Shown here: one piece after another, positions 7,368 to 15,848 of the stretch
Numbering within the stretch: the stretch's first letter is position 1
Layout of the letters: each line of letters opens with the position of its first letter
Origin: Verrucomicrobiaceae bacterium
GTDB taxonomy: Bacteria > Pseudomonadota > Gammaproteobacteria > Pseudomonadales > CAMLJR01
Length of the DNA: 47,806 bases
Reading direction: 5' to 3'
NCBI GenBank assembly: GCA_028293825.1
Contig: JAQGNY010000029.1
Coordinates: 1 to 47,806 of the forward strand
Position numbers and translations under genes: made by a program
Notes under the pieces: model-generated
What the model was told of the DNA's origin: nothing
Seen by the model: only the letters and a program-made list of their open reading frames with translations
Databases searched by the model: none

Positions 7368-8654
7368 GTGAATCTAAAGGCGTTAACGGATCAAAATCGA
7401 TGGCTGGTGCTCGGCATCATCTGGACTATTTTCGTCGTGCACGGCGTCGATCGCAGCGTGTTGTTGGTGCTGCTTGAACCGATTCGCAAAGACTTTAATC
7501 TCAGCGATAGTCAGGTCGGTTTGTTGTCGGGGCTGGGCTACGCGATACCGTTTGCGCTGGCCGGTATTCCGCTCGGCGCCGTAGTCGATCGCGTTAAAAA
7601 GCGCACATATCTGTTGGCAATATTGATTGGTTTATGGAGTGCGCTCACCGCAGTGTGCGGACTCGCGCCGAGCTTTCTATTACTGCTGCTCGCGCGTGCC
7701 GGTGTCGGCGCCACCGAAGCCGGTGCGCCGCCGACCATGTTGTCGCTGATCGGCGATACCTTCGATGCGAAGACGCGTCCGGGCGCGCTCAGTATTTATT
7801 ACACCGCACCGTTTCTCGGCATGATGGCGGGCTCGATTCTGGCCGGCTCGGTCAGCGGCATCTACGGTTGGCGCGCGGCGCTATTTGCGGTCGGTGTGCC
7901 GGGGTTGGTGTTGGCGCTGGTGGTGGCCTTTGTACTGCGCGAGCCGCAACGCGGTCGTCACGATAATCCATCGGCAGTTCCCGCAACCGCGCCGCCATTT
8001 TCGGAAGCGCTGCGTTTTGCCATCGGCGATTCGCAGGTGCGGCGTTTAATTATCGCGTTGGTGCTGGCCGGATTTGTCACGCTGGCGATCAGCAGTTGGA
8101 CGCCGATTTTATTGCAGCGCGTGTATGGCTTTTCGCAGCAGAAAACGGGGGTGATGAGCGCGCTGACATTGGGCCTTACTGGCGGTATCGGTTCGCTGCT
8201 CGGTGGCTTTCTAGCAACGCGTTTCGGCAAGGGCGATTCGCGCTGGCTGCTGCGCTTCTGCGGTTTCGCCATCTTATTCAGCACACCGATTGCGTTTATC
8301 GCGCCGCAGATTTCTTCGGCACCGGTCGCGTTGGGTTTGCTCGCGCTGTGGGCGACCATCAGTTCGATGTATCTCGGCCCGGGTTGGGGGATTTTTCTCG
8401 CCGCAACGCCGCCGGTCATGCGCGGCACGGTGATGGGTATTGCGATTATTTTGACCAATCTGGTCGGCGCGGGATTGGGGCCGCAAGTGGTTGGGTTGTT
8501 GTCCGATTTATTTAATCGATGGCATGACCCGGAATATTTGCAGCATGCCATCGCGGCGGTAGCGTTGATCGATTTAATTACCGCCGGCTTATTTCTAACG
8601 CGATTTAATTTAAAAGCGCCGGTGGTGCTGTCGCCGCTGGCAAAGGCGCATTAG
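7368..8654 (+). CDS. MFS transporter (spinster-like / sugar-acid type)
   Basis: The product has about 428 residues and twelve predicted membrane helices. The MFS loop 2-3 signature appears as GLGYAIPFALAGIPLGAVVD followed by basic RVKKR near 50-77. Resemblance is to the spinster-like branch that exports or imports organic acids and related molecules; the substrate is unknown. The frame opens at a TTG (7359), but AGAAGG lies nine bases before the GTG at 7368, which I prefer as the start. The preceding 640 bp hold a MITE-like repeat and an attC-like stretch. It converges on the VOC gene at 8727. Confidence 0.85.
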   Translation: MNLKALTDQNRWLVLGIIWTIFVVHGVDRSVLLVLLEPIRKDFNLSDSQVGLLSGLGYAIPFALAGIPLGAVVDRVKKRTYLLAILIGLWSALTAVCGLAPSFLLLLLARAGVGATEAGAPPTMLSLIGDTFDAKTRPGALSIYYTAPFLGMMAGSILAGSVSGIYGWRAALFAVGVPGLVLALVVAFVLREPQRGRHDNPSAVPATAPPFSEALRFAIGDSQVRRLIIALVLAGFVTLAISSWTPILLQRVYGFSQQKTGVMSALTLGLTGGIGSLLGGFLATRFGKGDSRWLLRFCGFAILFSTPIAFIAPQISSAPVALGLLALWATISSMYLGPGWGIFLAATPPVMRGTVMGIAIILTNLVGAGLGPQVVGLLSDLFNRWHDPEYLQHAIAAVALIDLITAGLFLTRFNLKAPVVLSPLAKAH

Positions 8655-8683
8655 CTAATTCTTTAAAAATAAATCAGTCAAAA

Positions 8684-8737
8684 GCCCGTTAATCAATCGC
8701 GTTGAATCAATCGACAATTAACGCGATTAATCCGGGC
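8684..8737. terminator. Possible bidirectional terminator hairpin between convergent genes
   Basis: An imperfect stem pairs GCCCGTTAATCAATCGCGTT with AACGCGATTAATCCGGGC across a 16-base loop. It overlaps the last codons of the minus-strand VOC gene. The plus-strand side has no long T run, so its role is uncertain. Confidence 0.4.
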
Positions 8738-9143
8738 ACGGGCGCAGGCAATTAATCATCCACGGCGTGCCAAAGCGATCCACCAGCGCGCCGAAACGTA
8801 ATGCCCAGAATGTTTCCTGAATCGGCATCTGGGCCGTACCGCCTGCCACCAACGCATTAAAAATGCGCTCGGCTTCCTCAGTCGTATCGACATTAATATT
8901 CACCGAAAAACCCTGCGGTTTCTGCTGAAACTGCGGCGGTGCATCGGCACCCATCAGCACCTGCGTGCCGATATTTAATTGGGCGTGCATGACTTTATCG
9001 CGCCATTCCGGCGTCGTTTGCTCGGCCATCGGTGATTCGCCGTGTGTGAAAACTGCTTCGACTTTGCCGTTCAGGCATTGCGCATAAAATTCGAACGCGG
9101 CCTTGCAATCGCCTTTAAAGGTTAAATACGGATTGAGCTGCAT
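8727..9143 (-). CDS. VOC family protein, PhnB-like
   Basis: This 138-residue protein opens MQLNPYLTFKGDCKAAFEFY, the typical PhnB/3-demethylubiquinone-methyltransferase-like start. It contains MHAQLNIG and the C-terminal RFGALVDRFGTPWMIN motif. PhnB-type VOC proteins are metal-fold proteins of uncertain activity and often accompany ECF sigma factors and YCII proteins. TAGGAGAACAAGC precedes the ATG. It is the last gene of a minus-strand group starting with the ECF sigma factor at 11581. Confidence 0.88.
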   Translation of the reverse strand: MQLNPYLTFKGDCKAAFEFYAQCLNGKVEAVFTHGESPMAEQTTPEWRDKVMHAQLNIGTQVLMGADAPPQFQQKPQGFSVNINVDTTEEAERIFNALVAGGTAQMPIQETFWALRFGALVDRFGTPWMINCLRPCPD

Positions 9144-9218
9144 GCTTGTTCTCCTATGGATTGAATGTCGATTTAAGTCGATCTACTGCTGGTTAAAATG
9201 TTGTGCTGATTTATTCGA

Positions 9219-9737
9219 TTAACCCGCAACGGCGATCCAGATTTCGATATCGCCACGCCCCGTTTTCGGATCGAAGTCTTTGCCATAGCGCTCGAAAAAG
9301 CTGACGGCATTTTCTCCGGCGTTGACTGCCTCGATAGCAGCCTTCGGCAGCCACATGGAAAAAATAGCGTGCATCGCTGCGGATATTTCTGAGACATGCC
9401 GATGATGCGCAAATACCGCGAATCGCTGTGCCGGAATACTTACGCTGCTTAATGCGCTCGCTAAATGGGTATCGTCGCTAATTTCACAGCCGGCTAAATA
9501 ATCGAAACAACTGTTATCGCCTTCCGCCTGCATGCATACACCAAACGCGGTGTCGCTAACGCGCGGTTGTATCGCATTGAAGTGCTGCGAAAACTGCTGC
9601 CATATTTGCGGAATATCTGTGCTCGGATCGCGCAATTGATTTTTACGCACGCCGCCAATTAACAACGGCGGTAGTGTTTCAAAACGTAAAAACTCCACCA
9701 ACGATTTATCTAACGCTGAAGCGGACGATGTGCTCAT
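9219..9737 (-). CDS. GyrI-like / AraC effector-binding-domain protein
   Basis: This 172-residue protein matches the stand-alone effector-binding (GyrI-like, SOUL/BacT) fold. It has an N-terminal strand with LPPLLIGGVR, a central FGVCMQAEG....FDYLAGCEI region, a P(A)QRFAVFAHH strand, and a C-terminal FERYGKDFDPKTGRGDIEIWIAV end. Such domains bind small hydrophobic or cationic molecules, or in GyrI inhibit gyrase. There is no DNA-binding domain. GGGAGGAAGCG precedes the ATG. It is probably co-transcribed with the sigma factor group. Confidence 0.85.
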   Translation of the reverse strand: MSTSSASALDKSLVEFLRFETLPPLLIGGVRKNQLRDPSTDIPQIWQQFSQHFNAIQPRVSDTAFGVCMQAEGDNSCFDYLAGCEISDDTHLASALSSVSIPAQRFAVFAHHRHVSEISAAMHAIFSMWLPKAAIEAVNAGENAVSFFERYGKDFDPKTGRGDIEIWIAVAG

Positions 9738-9836
9738 CGCTTCCTCCCTTTCTGTTCAATGCGTTATTCAGAGCGACTAATCCGATTATTCAGAAACGAA
9801 TAAGCAGGCGCGAAAAAAATAATTGCGCGCGACCGC

Positions 9837-10211
9837 TTACGACGCTTCCGGTAGCCGATACGCTTCCAACTCGCGCACCGGGCGCACTTCGACGCTGCCG
9901 TAACGCGCCGGTGGAATTTTGCTGGCGAGCTGAATCGCTTCGTTCAGATCGCGCGCTTCTAACATGTAAAAACCGGCGAGCTGTTCCTTGGTTTCCGCGA
10001 ACGGGCCGTCGGTGGTCGACAATTTGCCGTTGCGCACGCGCAGCGTCGTAGCGGTGTCGGTCGATTCAAGCGGCGAGCCGCCCAGATAATGGCCGCTGTC
10101 TTTCAGGTGATCGACACAGGCGATGCATTCGCGATTGAGCGACGCCCAATCCGGTTCCGGCATTGCCGCCATTGCTTTCTCATCGAAATAAACCAGTGCG
10201 AGATATTTCAT
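9837..10211 (-). CDS. YCII-related DGPF-motif protein
   Basis: This 124-residue dimeric alpha-beta-barrel-type protein starts MKYLALVYFDE. It carries the defining Asp-Gly-Pro-Phe motif at residues 68-71 (TTDGPFAETKEQLAGFYML). DGPF proteins of the YCII family are the conserved genomic partners of ECF42 sigma factors, and such a sigma factor is encoded immediately upstream, 107 bp away. The biochemical role is unknown. CAGGAGCTCGCA precedes the ATG. Confidence 0.92.
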   Translation of the reverse strand: MKYLALVYFDEKAMAAMPEPDWASLNRECIACVDHLKDSGHYLGGSPLESTDTATTLRVRNGKLSTTDGPFAETKEQLAGFYMLEARDLNEAIQLASKIPPARYGSVEVRPVRELEAYRLPEAS

Positions 10212-10318
10212 TGCGAGCTCCTGAAATAAATAAACTGACCTGCAAATTGGGTAAGGTTGTTAGCTAGTCGTTCCGATCCGACTTAAATCGACATTGTTTT
10301 CTTCCGTGCTAAAAATTT

Positions 10319-11581
10319 TTAAGCCTCAGCCGCCAGCTCGGCCAATTGTTTGTTCAGGAAGCGCTGCTCCGGTTCCAGCCGCGTCAATGCCAGCGCTTGC
10401 GAGTAAGCCGATTTGGCCTCGGCATTGCGACCGAGCCGCCGATACAGCTCGGCCCGCGCCGCGTGCGCGAGGTAATAATCGGCCAGCTCGCCGCGCGCGA
10501 GGATTGCTTCGATCAATGCTACGCCGGCCTCAGCGCCATCGCGCATCGCCACCGCGACGGCGCGATTGAGTGCGACCACCGGCGATGGACTGACGCGCAA
10601 CAATAAATCGTACAGGCCGACAATTTCGTTCCAGTCGGTGGCGCTCGCAGATGACGCCTCGGCGTGTACTGCCGCAATCGCCGCCTGCAATGTATAAGGG
10701 CCGAAGCGGCGCGATTCGAGCGCGCGCACGATCAATGCGGAGCCCTCGGCGATTTGCGCGTGATCCCATACCGTTCGGTCTTGCTGGTCGAGCAGAATCA
10801 AATCGCCATCGGCCGTGGTGCGCGCGGCGCTGCGCGATTCATGCAGCAACATTAATGCGAGCAGTCCGAGCGCTTCCGGATCGGGCAATAATTCGCACAG
10901 CAGGCGACCCAGGCGAATGGCTTCATTCGACAGTGTATTGCGCGTGAGTTGATCGCCGGCCGACGCCGAATAACCTTCGTTGAAGACCAAATAAATAACC
11001 TGCAATACCGAATCGAGGCGCGCATTCAATTCGGCCTGGGCGGGCACTTCATACGGAATTTTCGCATCGCGAATTTTTGCTTTCGCGCGCACGATGCGTT
11101 GCGCAATCGTCGCTGGTGTAGAAAGAAACGCACGCGCAATTTCTTCGGTGGTGAGGCCGCATACTTCGCGCAGCGTCAGCGCAAGTTGCGCGTCGGCCGA
11201 TAAGCTCGGGTGACAGCAAGTAAAAATTAAACGCAGCTGGTCGTCCTGTACTTCCTCGTCGCTGCTGTCGTCGACACTGACTTCATGCTCCAGATCGAAT
11301 TGCTGGGCAATATCATCGAGCGATGCATCGAAACGCGCGCGCCTCCGCAATTGATCGATGGCTTTGAAGCGGCCGGCGGAGACCAGCCACGCGCGCGGAT
11401 TATTCGGTACGCCATCGCGTTGCCACTGCGTTAACGCTGCCGCAAAGGCATCGTGCAGCGCCTCTTCGGCCAGCTCGAAATTACCGAGCAGGCGAATCAA
11501 TGTCGCCAACACGCGCCGCGATTCGGTGCGATAAATCGTATTCAGCGTGTCGCGCATGGCGAGCGTGGTGGGTTCGCTCAA
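10319..11581 (-). CDS. ECF42-type RNA polymerase sigma factor with C-terminal extension
   Basis: This is a 420-residue sigma factor, about twice a normal ECF sigma. Region 2 covers roughly residues 15-85 (ELAEEALHDAFAAAL.., AWLVSAGRFKAIDQLRRRAR). Region 4 covers about 110-175 (LALTLREVCGLTTEEIARAFL). A long helical extension follows, with DUF6596-like and TPR-like repeats ending YYLAHAARAELYRRLGRNAEAKSAY. Extended ECFs of this kind (ECF42) lack an anti-sigma factor; the C-terminal domain is needed for activity. The start is a TTG with AGGAG seven bases before it. The likely operon continues with the DGPF, effector-binding and VOC genes. Confidence 0.9.
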   Translation of the reverse strand: MSEPTTLAMRDTLNTIYRTESRRVLATLIRLLGNFELAEEALHDAFAAALTQWQRDGVPNNPRAWLVSAGRFKAIDQLRRRARFDASLDDIAQQFDLEHEVSVDDSSDEEVQDDQLRLIFTCCHPSLSADAQLALTLREVCGLTTEEIARAFLSTPATIAQRIVRAKAKIRDAKIPYEVPAQAELNARLDSVLQVIYLVFNEGYSASAGDQLTRNTLSNEAIRLGRLLCELLPDPEALGLLALMLLHESRSAARTTADGDLILLDQQDRTVWDHAQIAEGSALIVRALESRRFGPYTLQAAIAAVHAEASSASATDWNEIVGLYDLLLRVSPSPVVALNRAVAVAMRDGAEAGVALIEAILARGELADYYLAHAARAELYRRLGRNAEAKSAYSQALALTRLEPEQRFLNKQLAELAAEA

Positions 11582-11609
11582 TGGTTTCTCCTAAAATAAT
11601 TTAACTGAA

Positions 11610-11861
11610 TTAACGGCTGATATAGATAACCAGCGCAATCAACGCCGCGACGATTAACGCAAAATAAATAATACCGGCAATAAATATATGTAAGCCATTG
11701 GCACGGCGAAAATCGTCCTGTAATTTTCCCCGCGTGCGCACGCCCAGATGCGATGACAACACGATGATCAATGTTTCCGATAGGCTCAGCGGCTTTTGAT
11801 CGCGGTCGGGGCGCTCGAAATAGCGGCGTTTGCGTTGTGGTTTATTAATTTCCGTAGTCAT
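11610..11861 (-). CDS. DUF2970 family small membrane protein
   Basis: This 83-residue protein has a basic N-terminus (KPQRKRRYFERP), then the DUF2970 pattern: SLSETLIIVLSSHLGVRTRGKLQDDF, a short NGLHIFIAG turn and one transmembrane helix at the C-terminus (FALIVAALIALVIY). The family is widespread in gammaproteobacteria and uncharacterised. The frame is open to 11936, but the family's usual length and the upstream arginine-rich stretch argue for the ATG at 11861. Confidence 0.8.
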   Translation of the reverse strand: MTTEINKPQRKRRYFERPDRDQKPLSLSETLIIVLSSHLGVRTRGKLQDDFRRANGLHIFIAGIIYFALIVAALIALVIYISR

Positions 11862-12354
11862 TGTTTGTCTCGGCTTAGCCGCTATTGGATCGACCGTCAC
11901 GGCGCTAGGCGCAGTGTAATCGCTGCGCGCGCGCAAAGGTTTTTATTCCTAATTAATGTTGTAAAGATAAGCTGCTTAGCATGATTAATCGAATGGGCTG
12001 CGTTTTCGCAAAGGTGTCGGTTTCAAATAAAATTAATATTGCGTGATATGTCGTTGCTGCGTCTTTCGAGTGTCATCTATTTGTTATAGGCTCGCTTCGT
12101 TGTTCGTTGTTCTTTGTTGTAATCTTCGCGCTATTGCTCGCTGTCGGTTGTAAGAGCCATTTGACTTCATGGATTTGATTTCAACAAAAGGTTGAAAACG
12201 ATGGATACGTTTGATGGTTTATGTTCGCGACTAATTATAAAAAATATTTCACGCTTTTTGTCATCGCCACGTTCTCTTTTGTTTGCAACCAAACATCTAT
12301 TTTTACGCATTCGATAAATAGTTAAACAACTATAAATTATTGAAGGAGTAAGCG
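11862..12354. other. Intergenic region with a 16-bp palindrome
   Basis: There is no gene in about 490 bp between divergent genes. Near the downstream gene, ATAGTT-AAAC-AACTAT at 12318-12333 is a perfect inverted repeat. It is followed by an AT-rich stretch and AAGGAG at the holin start. It could be an operator or an mRNA hairpin controlling the lysis module. The rest is AT-rich promoter-like DNA with no feature I can name. Confidence 0.45.
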
Positions 12355-12888
12355 ATGAGCTGGATCACGGACTTTCTCGGCGGCGGCGCCGCTAATGTAA
12401 TTGGCGAAGTGGGAAAAATTGTCGATCAGTTTCATATGAGCGATCAGGAAAAAACCCAATTCAAATTGGAAATGGAAGCACTGCTGCAAAAACGTGACAG
12501 CGAAATCGAACAAACGCTGCGCGCGGAAATGGAGTCGAAAGAGCGGGTGCTGGTCGCGGAATTAAATCAGGGTGATAACTTCACCAAGCGCGCGCGTCCG
12601 ACAGTGGTGTACGCGGGTCTTATTTTTATCTTCCTCAATTATTGTTTAATTCCTGCCGTGCAATATTTGGCGGGCAAGCCGCCGGTACATTGTGCGCAAA
12701 GCGCCTCGGATTGCGTGATTGCCAGCGGCATTCAATTACCGCAGGAATTCTGGTGGGCGTGGGCGGGCATTGTCGGCACCTGGACCATTGGCCGCTCCTT
12801 TGAAAAGTCTAATGCGAGTAATCGAGTCACTGATTTGATTACAGGCTCCGCCGCAGCCGGTGGCGCTAAAGATGATGCCGTCGGCTGA
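12355..12888 (+). CDS. Holin of the 3TM (GTA/phage) family
   Basis: This 177-residue protein fits the holin 3TM family (PF11351). A soluble charged N-terminal half (FKLEMEALLQKRDSEIEQ) is followed by the hallmark NFTKRARPTVVYAGL, a transmembrane helix (IFIFLNYCLIPAVQYLAG), a short loop with two cysteines, and a second helix with LPQEFWWAWAGIVGTWTIGRSFEK. Holins of this type permeabilise the inner membrane so that an endolysin can reach peptidoglycan. AAGGAG precedes the ATG by eight bases. The amidase gene follows after 9 bp. No other phage gene is visible. Confidence 0.88.
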   Translation: MSWITDFLGGGAANVIGEVGKIVDQFHMSDQEKTQFKLEMEALLQKRDSEIEQTLRAEMESKERVLVAELNQGDNFTKRARPTVVYAGLIFIFLNYCLIPAVQYLAGKPPVHCAQSASDCVIASGIQLPQEFWWAWAGIVGTWTIGRSFEKSNASNRVTDLITGSAAAGGAKDDAVG

Positions 12889-12897
12889 GGTGATGCG

Positions 12898-13779
12898 ATG
12901 ACTATTTCGATTGCCAACCATCGCCTTGTCGATGTGCCATTTAATGAATCACCGAATCATGGCGCCGCCTTTGCAACCGGGTTGCCCGATGCGTTAATTA
13001 TTCATTTCACCGCAGGCGGCTCGGCGCAGTCCTCGGTGAACTGGCTGTGTAATCCACAGGCTAAAGCCTCCGCACATGTTGTGGTCGGACGCGATGGCGC
13101 AATCACGCAATTGGTTGCGTTCGATACCATTGCCTGGCATGCGGGCGCGAGTAGTTATGGCGAACGCAGCGGCTACAACCGCTATTCGATCGGCATTGAG
13201 CTGGATAACCCCGGGCGTTTAAGTCGCACCGCTGCCGGCGGTTTTGTTTCGTATCTCGGCACCACCTATCCTGCCGAACAAGTTATTCATGCCGTTCACC
13301 GCAACGAACAAACCGCGACCGATTGGTTGGCTTACACGGAAGCGCAACTCGCAACCGCGTTTGAATTATGTACCGTGCTCTGCCACACCTATTTGATTCG
13401 CGAAATTCTCGGCCACGAAGAAATTGCGCCGGGTCGCAAAGTCGATCCAGGCCCGGCATTTCCGCTGGATAAATTGCGGCAGTTATTAATTGTGCGCGGT
13501 CGCGATGCGGACGAACCTTCGCCAGCGTTAACATCGCCGCCAACTCCTGCTGCGACTATTACCGCAATACCCGCTGCATCCGCGCGCGGCTACGTGCTGG
13601 CGAATAAATTAAATTTCCGCGCACTGCCGCGTGTCGATGCGACAAAAATTGCGGCGCCGTTAACGAGCGGCACATTGGTGGATGTGCTCGATCAACAATC
13701 CGGTTGGTATCAAGTCCGCAGCAATAACAACGTGGGGTGGGTAAAAGCCGAATATATAAAAACGGCGACCGGTCCTTGA
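12898..13779 (+). CDS. N-acetylmuramoyl-L-alanine amidase (Amidase_2) with C-terminal SH3 domain
   Basis: This 293-residue peptidoglycan hydrolase has Zn ligands visible as His36 (IIHFTAG), His173 (GHEEI) and Asp183, with the catalytic pair Glu101 (GIELDN) and Lys181 (KVDPG). These match the AmpD/T7-lysozyme arrangement. A proline-rich linker (about 205-225) leads to a bacterial SH3 domain (residues 228-290, LNFRALPRVDA...GWYQVRSNNNVGWVKAEYI) that should bind cell wall. No signal peptide is present, so it needs the holin to reach its substrate. Together with the preceding gene it forms a lysis cassette. Confidence 0.92.
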   Translation: MTISIANHRLVDVPFNESPNHGAAFATGLPDALIIHFTAGGSAQSSVNWLCNPQAKASAHVVVGRDGAITQLVAFDTIAWHAGASSYGERSGYNRYSIGIELDNPGRLSRTAAGGFVSYLGTTYPAEQVIHAVHRNEQTATDWLAYTEAQLATAFELCTVLCHTYLIREILGHEEIAPGRKVDPGPAFPLDKLRQLLIVRGRDADEPSPALTSPPTPAATITAIPAASARGYVLANKLNFRALPRVDATKIAAPLTSGTLVDVLDQQSGWYQVRSNNNVGWVKAEYIKTATGP

Positions 13780-13871
13780 AAAATATATTTAAAGTAAATG
13801 CTTTTAAAAAACGAACGCATTAAGCGCAGGGTTAAAGAATTAGAAACGGGAAGTTGAATGGAGAAAACTTC

Positions 13872-14111
13872 ATGAAAGTAAGACTCTTTTTTTTATTGGC
13901 GTTTATTGCAACCAGTGTTAGCGCACAGCAGGCGCCGGCTGCAGCCGGTACGCCATCGCCACCGCGCGGAATAGCGCCGCCGCCCGCGACAATGAGCAAC
14001 GAAGAAATAGTGACATTGCTGCGCGCGCAAACCGCAGCGATTAAAGCGTTATCGAGCAAGCTCGAAAATGTCGAGCAGCGTGTCAATCAAATCGATAAGA
14101 GAGAACACTGA
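13872..14111 (+). CDS. Small secreted protein of the lysis module
   Basis: This 79-residue product has a signal peptide (MKVRLFFLLAFIATSVSA, cleavage before QQAPAA), a proline/alanine-rich stretch, then a short amphipathic helix (IVTLLRAQTAAIKALSSKLENVEQ in two halves) likely to form a coiled coil. The frame opens at 13854, but the signal peptide starts at 13872. The TGA overlaps the next ATG (TGATG), so the two are translationally coupled. By position it could act like a spanin-type component, although no lipobox cysteine is visible. Confidence 0.68.
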   Translation: MKVRLFFLLAFIATSVSAQQAPAAAGTPSPPRGIAPPPATMSNEEIVTLLRAQTAAIKALSSKLENVEQRVNQIDKREH

Positions 14112-14476
14112 TGGCGAGCGAAACCGATGCGGCATTATCGGCGCTCGATCTTGCGCAGCAGGCGCTGGATAAATCACCGGTCGCAGCGGTGGCGTTAACA
14201 CAGCCGTGGTCGAAAGAGCTGGTGCAATTTCTCGCGATCAGCGTGTTGGGTTTTTCCGGAATCGCACTGATCATGGCGACGGCCTTATTGTGGCGAGCGA
14301 GCGCGCCACCGCAGCAAGTGTTACGTGTTTTCGGCGTTATTTCGATCTTGGGATTTTCTGCATTGCTACTGGTCGTGGGTTATAACAACGAGCAACTCAC
14401 ACCAATCGTTGGCTTGTTCGGTGCCATCGCCGGTTATTTGTTGGGAAAAGATTCCAAGTCGGATAAAGGCGAATAA
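14111..14476 (+). CDS. Small membrane protein with three hydrophobic segments
   Basis: This 121-residue protein has a short soluble N-terminus and hydrophobic segments near residues 37-59, 68-88 and 94-112 (the last, IVGLFGAIAGYLLGK, resembling phage holin-like helices). It ends in a charged KDSKSDKGE tail. It overlaps the previous gene by one base. Size, topology and place beside holin and amidase suggest an accessory or second holin, but this is inference; no family was recognised with certainty. Confidence 0.68.
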   Translation: MASETDAALSALDLAQQALDKSPVAAVALTQPWSKELVQFLAISVLGFSGIALIMATALLWRASAPPQQVLRVFGVISILGFSALLLVVGYNNEQLTPIVGLFGAIAGYLLGKDSKSDKGE

Positions 14477-14575
14477 TTTCGTCGTATTGTATGAAAATAA
14501 ATCGCGTGAAAATAAATGCGGTGCAAAACGAGTTGCAGTGCGAAAATAAACGCACTCAATATTTCGAGCGCCCTA

Positions 14576-15211
14576 ATGCCCGCTTCAGCTCTCCCCATCT
14601 TCTATACATTCCGCCGCTGTCCATACGCAATGCGCGCGCGCCTCGCGATAACCGTGAGCGGCGTGGCTGTCGAATGGCGCGAAATCGTCCTGCGCAATAA
14701 ACCCAAGGCGATGCTCGCGATCTCGCCGAAAGGCACAGTACCGGTATTGCAATTACCTGATGGGCTGGTCATCGACGAAAGCCTCGACATCATGCAGTGG
14801 GCGCTTGGTTGTAATGATCCGCAGCGATGGTTGCCCGCCGAAAAAGAATCGATGGCGGCGTTGGAATTAATTCACGAAAATGACGGCCCGTTTAAAGCGC
14901 AACTCGACCGATATAAATACGCGGATCGCCATCCAGAACATTCCACCGAATATTATCGCGAGAATGGCGAAATATTTTTGCAGAAACTGGATGTTCTTTT
15001 ACAAACACAGAAATATTTAATGGGTGAAAAAGTAACGATCGTTGATATGGCAATTTTTCCGTTTATTCGCCAGTTCGCTGCTGTCGATAAACTATGGTTT
15101 AACGCGAGCAAATACATTCATGTAATCGCGTGGTTGGATAAATTGTTGGTGTCCGATTTATTTGCATTGGTTATGCAGAAGCGTGAGCGCTGGGTTGAAC
15201 CAGTTGAATAA
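14576..15211 (+). CDS. Glutathione S-transferase family protein
   Basis: This 211-residue protein opens with a thioredoxin-like strand and active-site motif (FYTFRRCPYAMRARLA). It then has the glutathione-binding cis-proline region (KGTVPVLQLPDG) and ESLDIMQWAL, followed by an all-helical C-terminal domain with the conserved VTIVDMAIFPFIRQFA N-capping region. It is probably a cytosolic stringent-starvation or omega-like GST using glutathione for conjugation or reduction. The open frame extends to 14516, but the fold begins at the ATG at 14576. Confidence 0.88.
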   Translation: MPASALPIFYTFRRCPYAMRARLAITVSGVAVEWREIVLRNKPKAMLAISPKGTVPVLQLPDGLVIDESLDIMQWALGCNDPQRWLPAEKESMAALELIHENDGPFKAQLDRYKYADRHPEHSTEYYRENGEIFLQKLDVLLQTQKYLMGEKVTIVDMAIFPFIRQFAAVDKLWFNASKYIHVIAWLDKLLVSDLFALVMQKRERWVEPVE

Positions 15212-15485
15212 CGGGATATCTGAGACAAAGCTCAATCTATAAAGCTATAAGAATTAATAATTTAATTGTTAGCACTGTACATCGCACGTCATCCTCGCAA
15301 TTCCATGAAAAGTTTCACCAGGCTATAAAACAACTTATCCGGGCAATTGATTAACCCGTGGCTCGTTCAGTTTATGTTCATTCTAAAAAAGTAAGCTGCC
15401 TGTGCTAATCGCCGCGCCTGCTTCGCGGTCGTGCGAATCGGGATTTCGTATTGCTACTTATTGGCAATATGTTGGGAGGTAAAGA

Positions 15486-15818
15486 ATGATGCAGGGCTAT
15501 GCACTCAAAATAGTATTCGTCGTTATATTTTTTCTTTTTATATTCTGCACGATGGTTTCTGCGGATAGTCTGCGCTGTGGAACCAGTCTGGTTGAAGTGG
15601 GCGATACCAAGGCCGAAGTTGAAGGCAAATGCGGCGCACCAAGTTCAACCGACTCCTACTGCCGCAATGAATATATACAAAATAAATTCGGTATCGAGTC
15701 GGTGTGCCATCCAGTGGATTTATGGCTGTTTAATTTCGGTTCCGGTACTTTCTTAAACAAGCTGGAATTCGAAGAGGGGAAACTCTCCAATATTGCTCAT
15801 GGTGATCGCGTTAAATAG
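15486..15818 (+). CDS. DUF2845 family secreted protein
   Basis: This 110-residue protein has an N-terminal signal segment (KIVFVVIFFLFIFCTMVSA). It then has the DUF2845 pattern SLRCGTSLVEVGDTKAEVEGKCG and a C-terminal WLFNFGSGTFLNKLEFEEGKL strand pair. Four cysteines suggest disulfides in the periplasm. TGGGAGGTAAAG precedes the start. Function is unknown; the domain resembles small lipoprotein-like OsmE/SmpA folds. Confidence 0.8.
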   Translation: MMQGYALKIVFVVIFFLFIFCTMVSADSLRCGTSLVEVGDTKAEVEGKCGAPSSTDSYCRNEYIQNKFGIESVCHPVDLWLFNFGSGTFLNKLEFEEGKLSNIAHGDRVK

Positions 15819-15848
15819 TCGTCTTTAAAATAATTGAGCACGTAAAGT

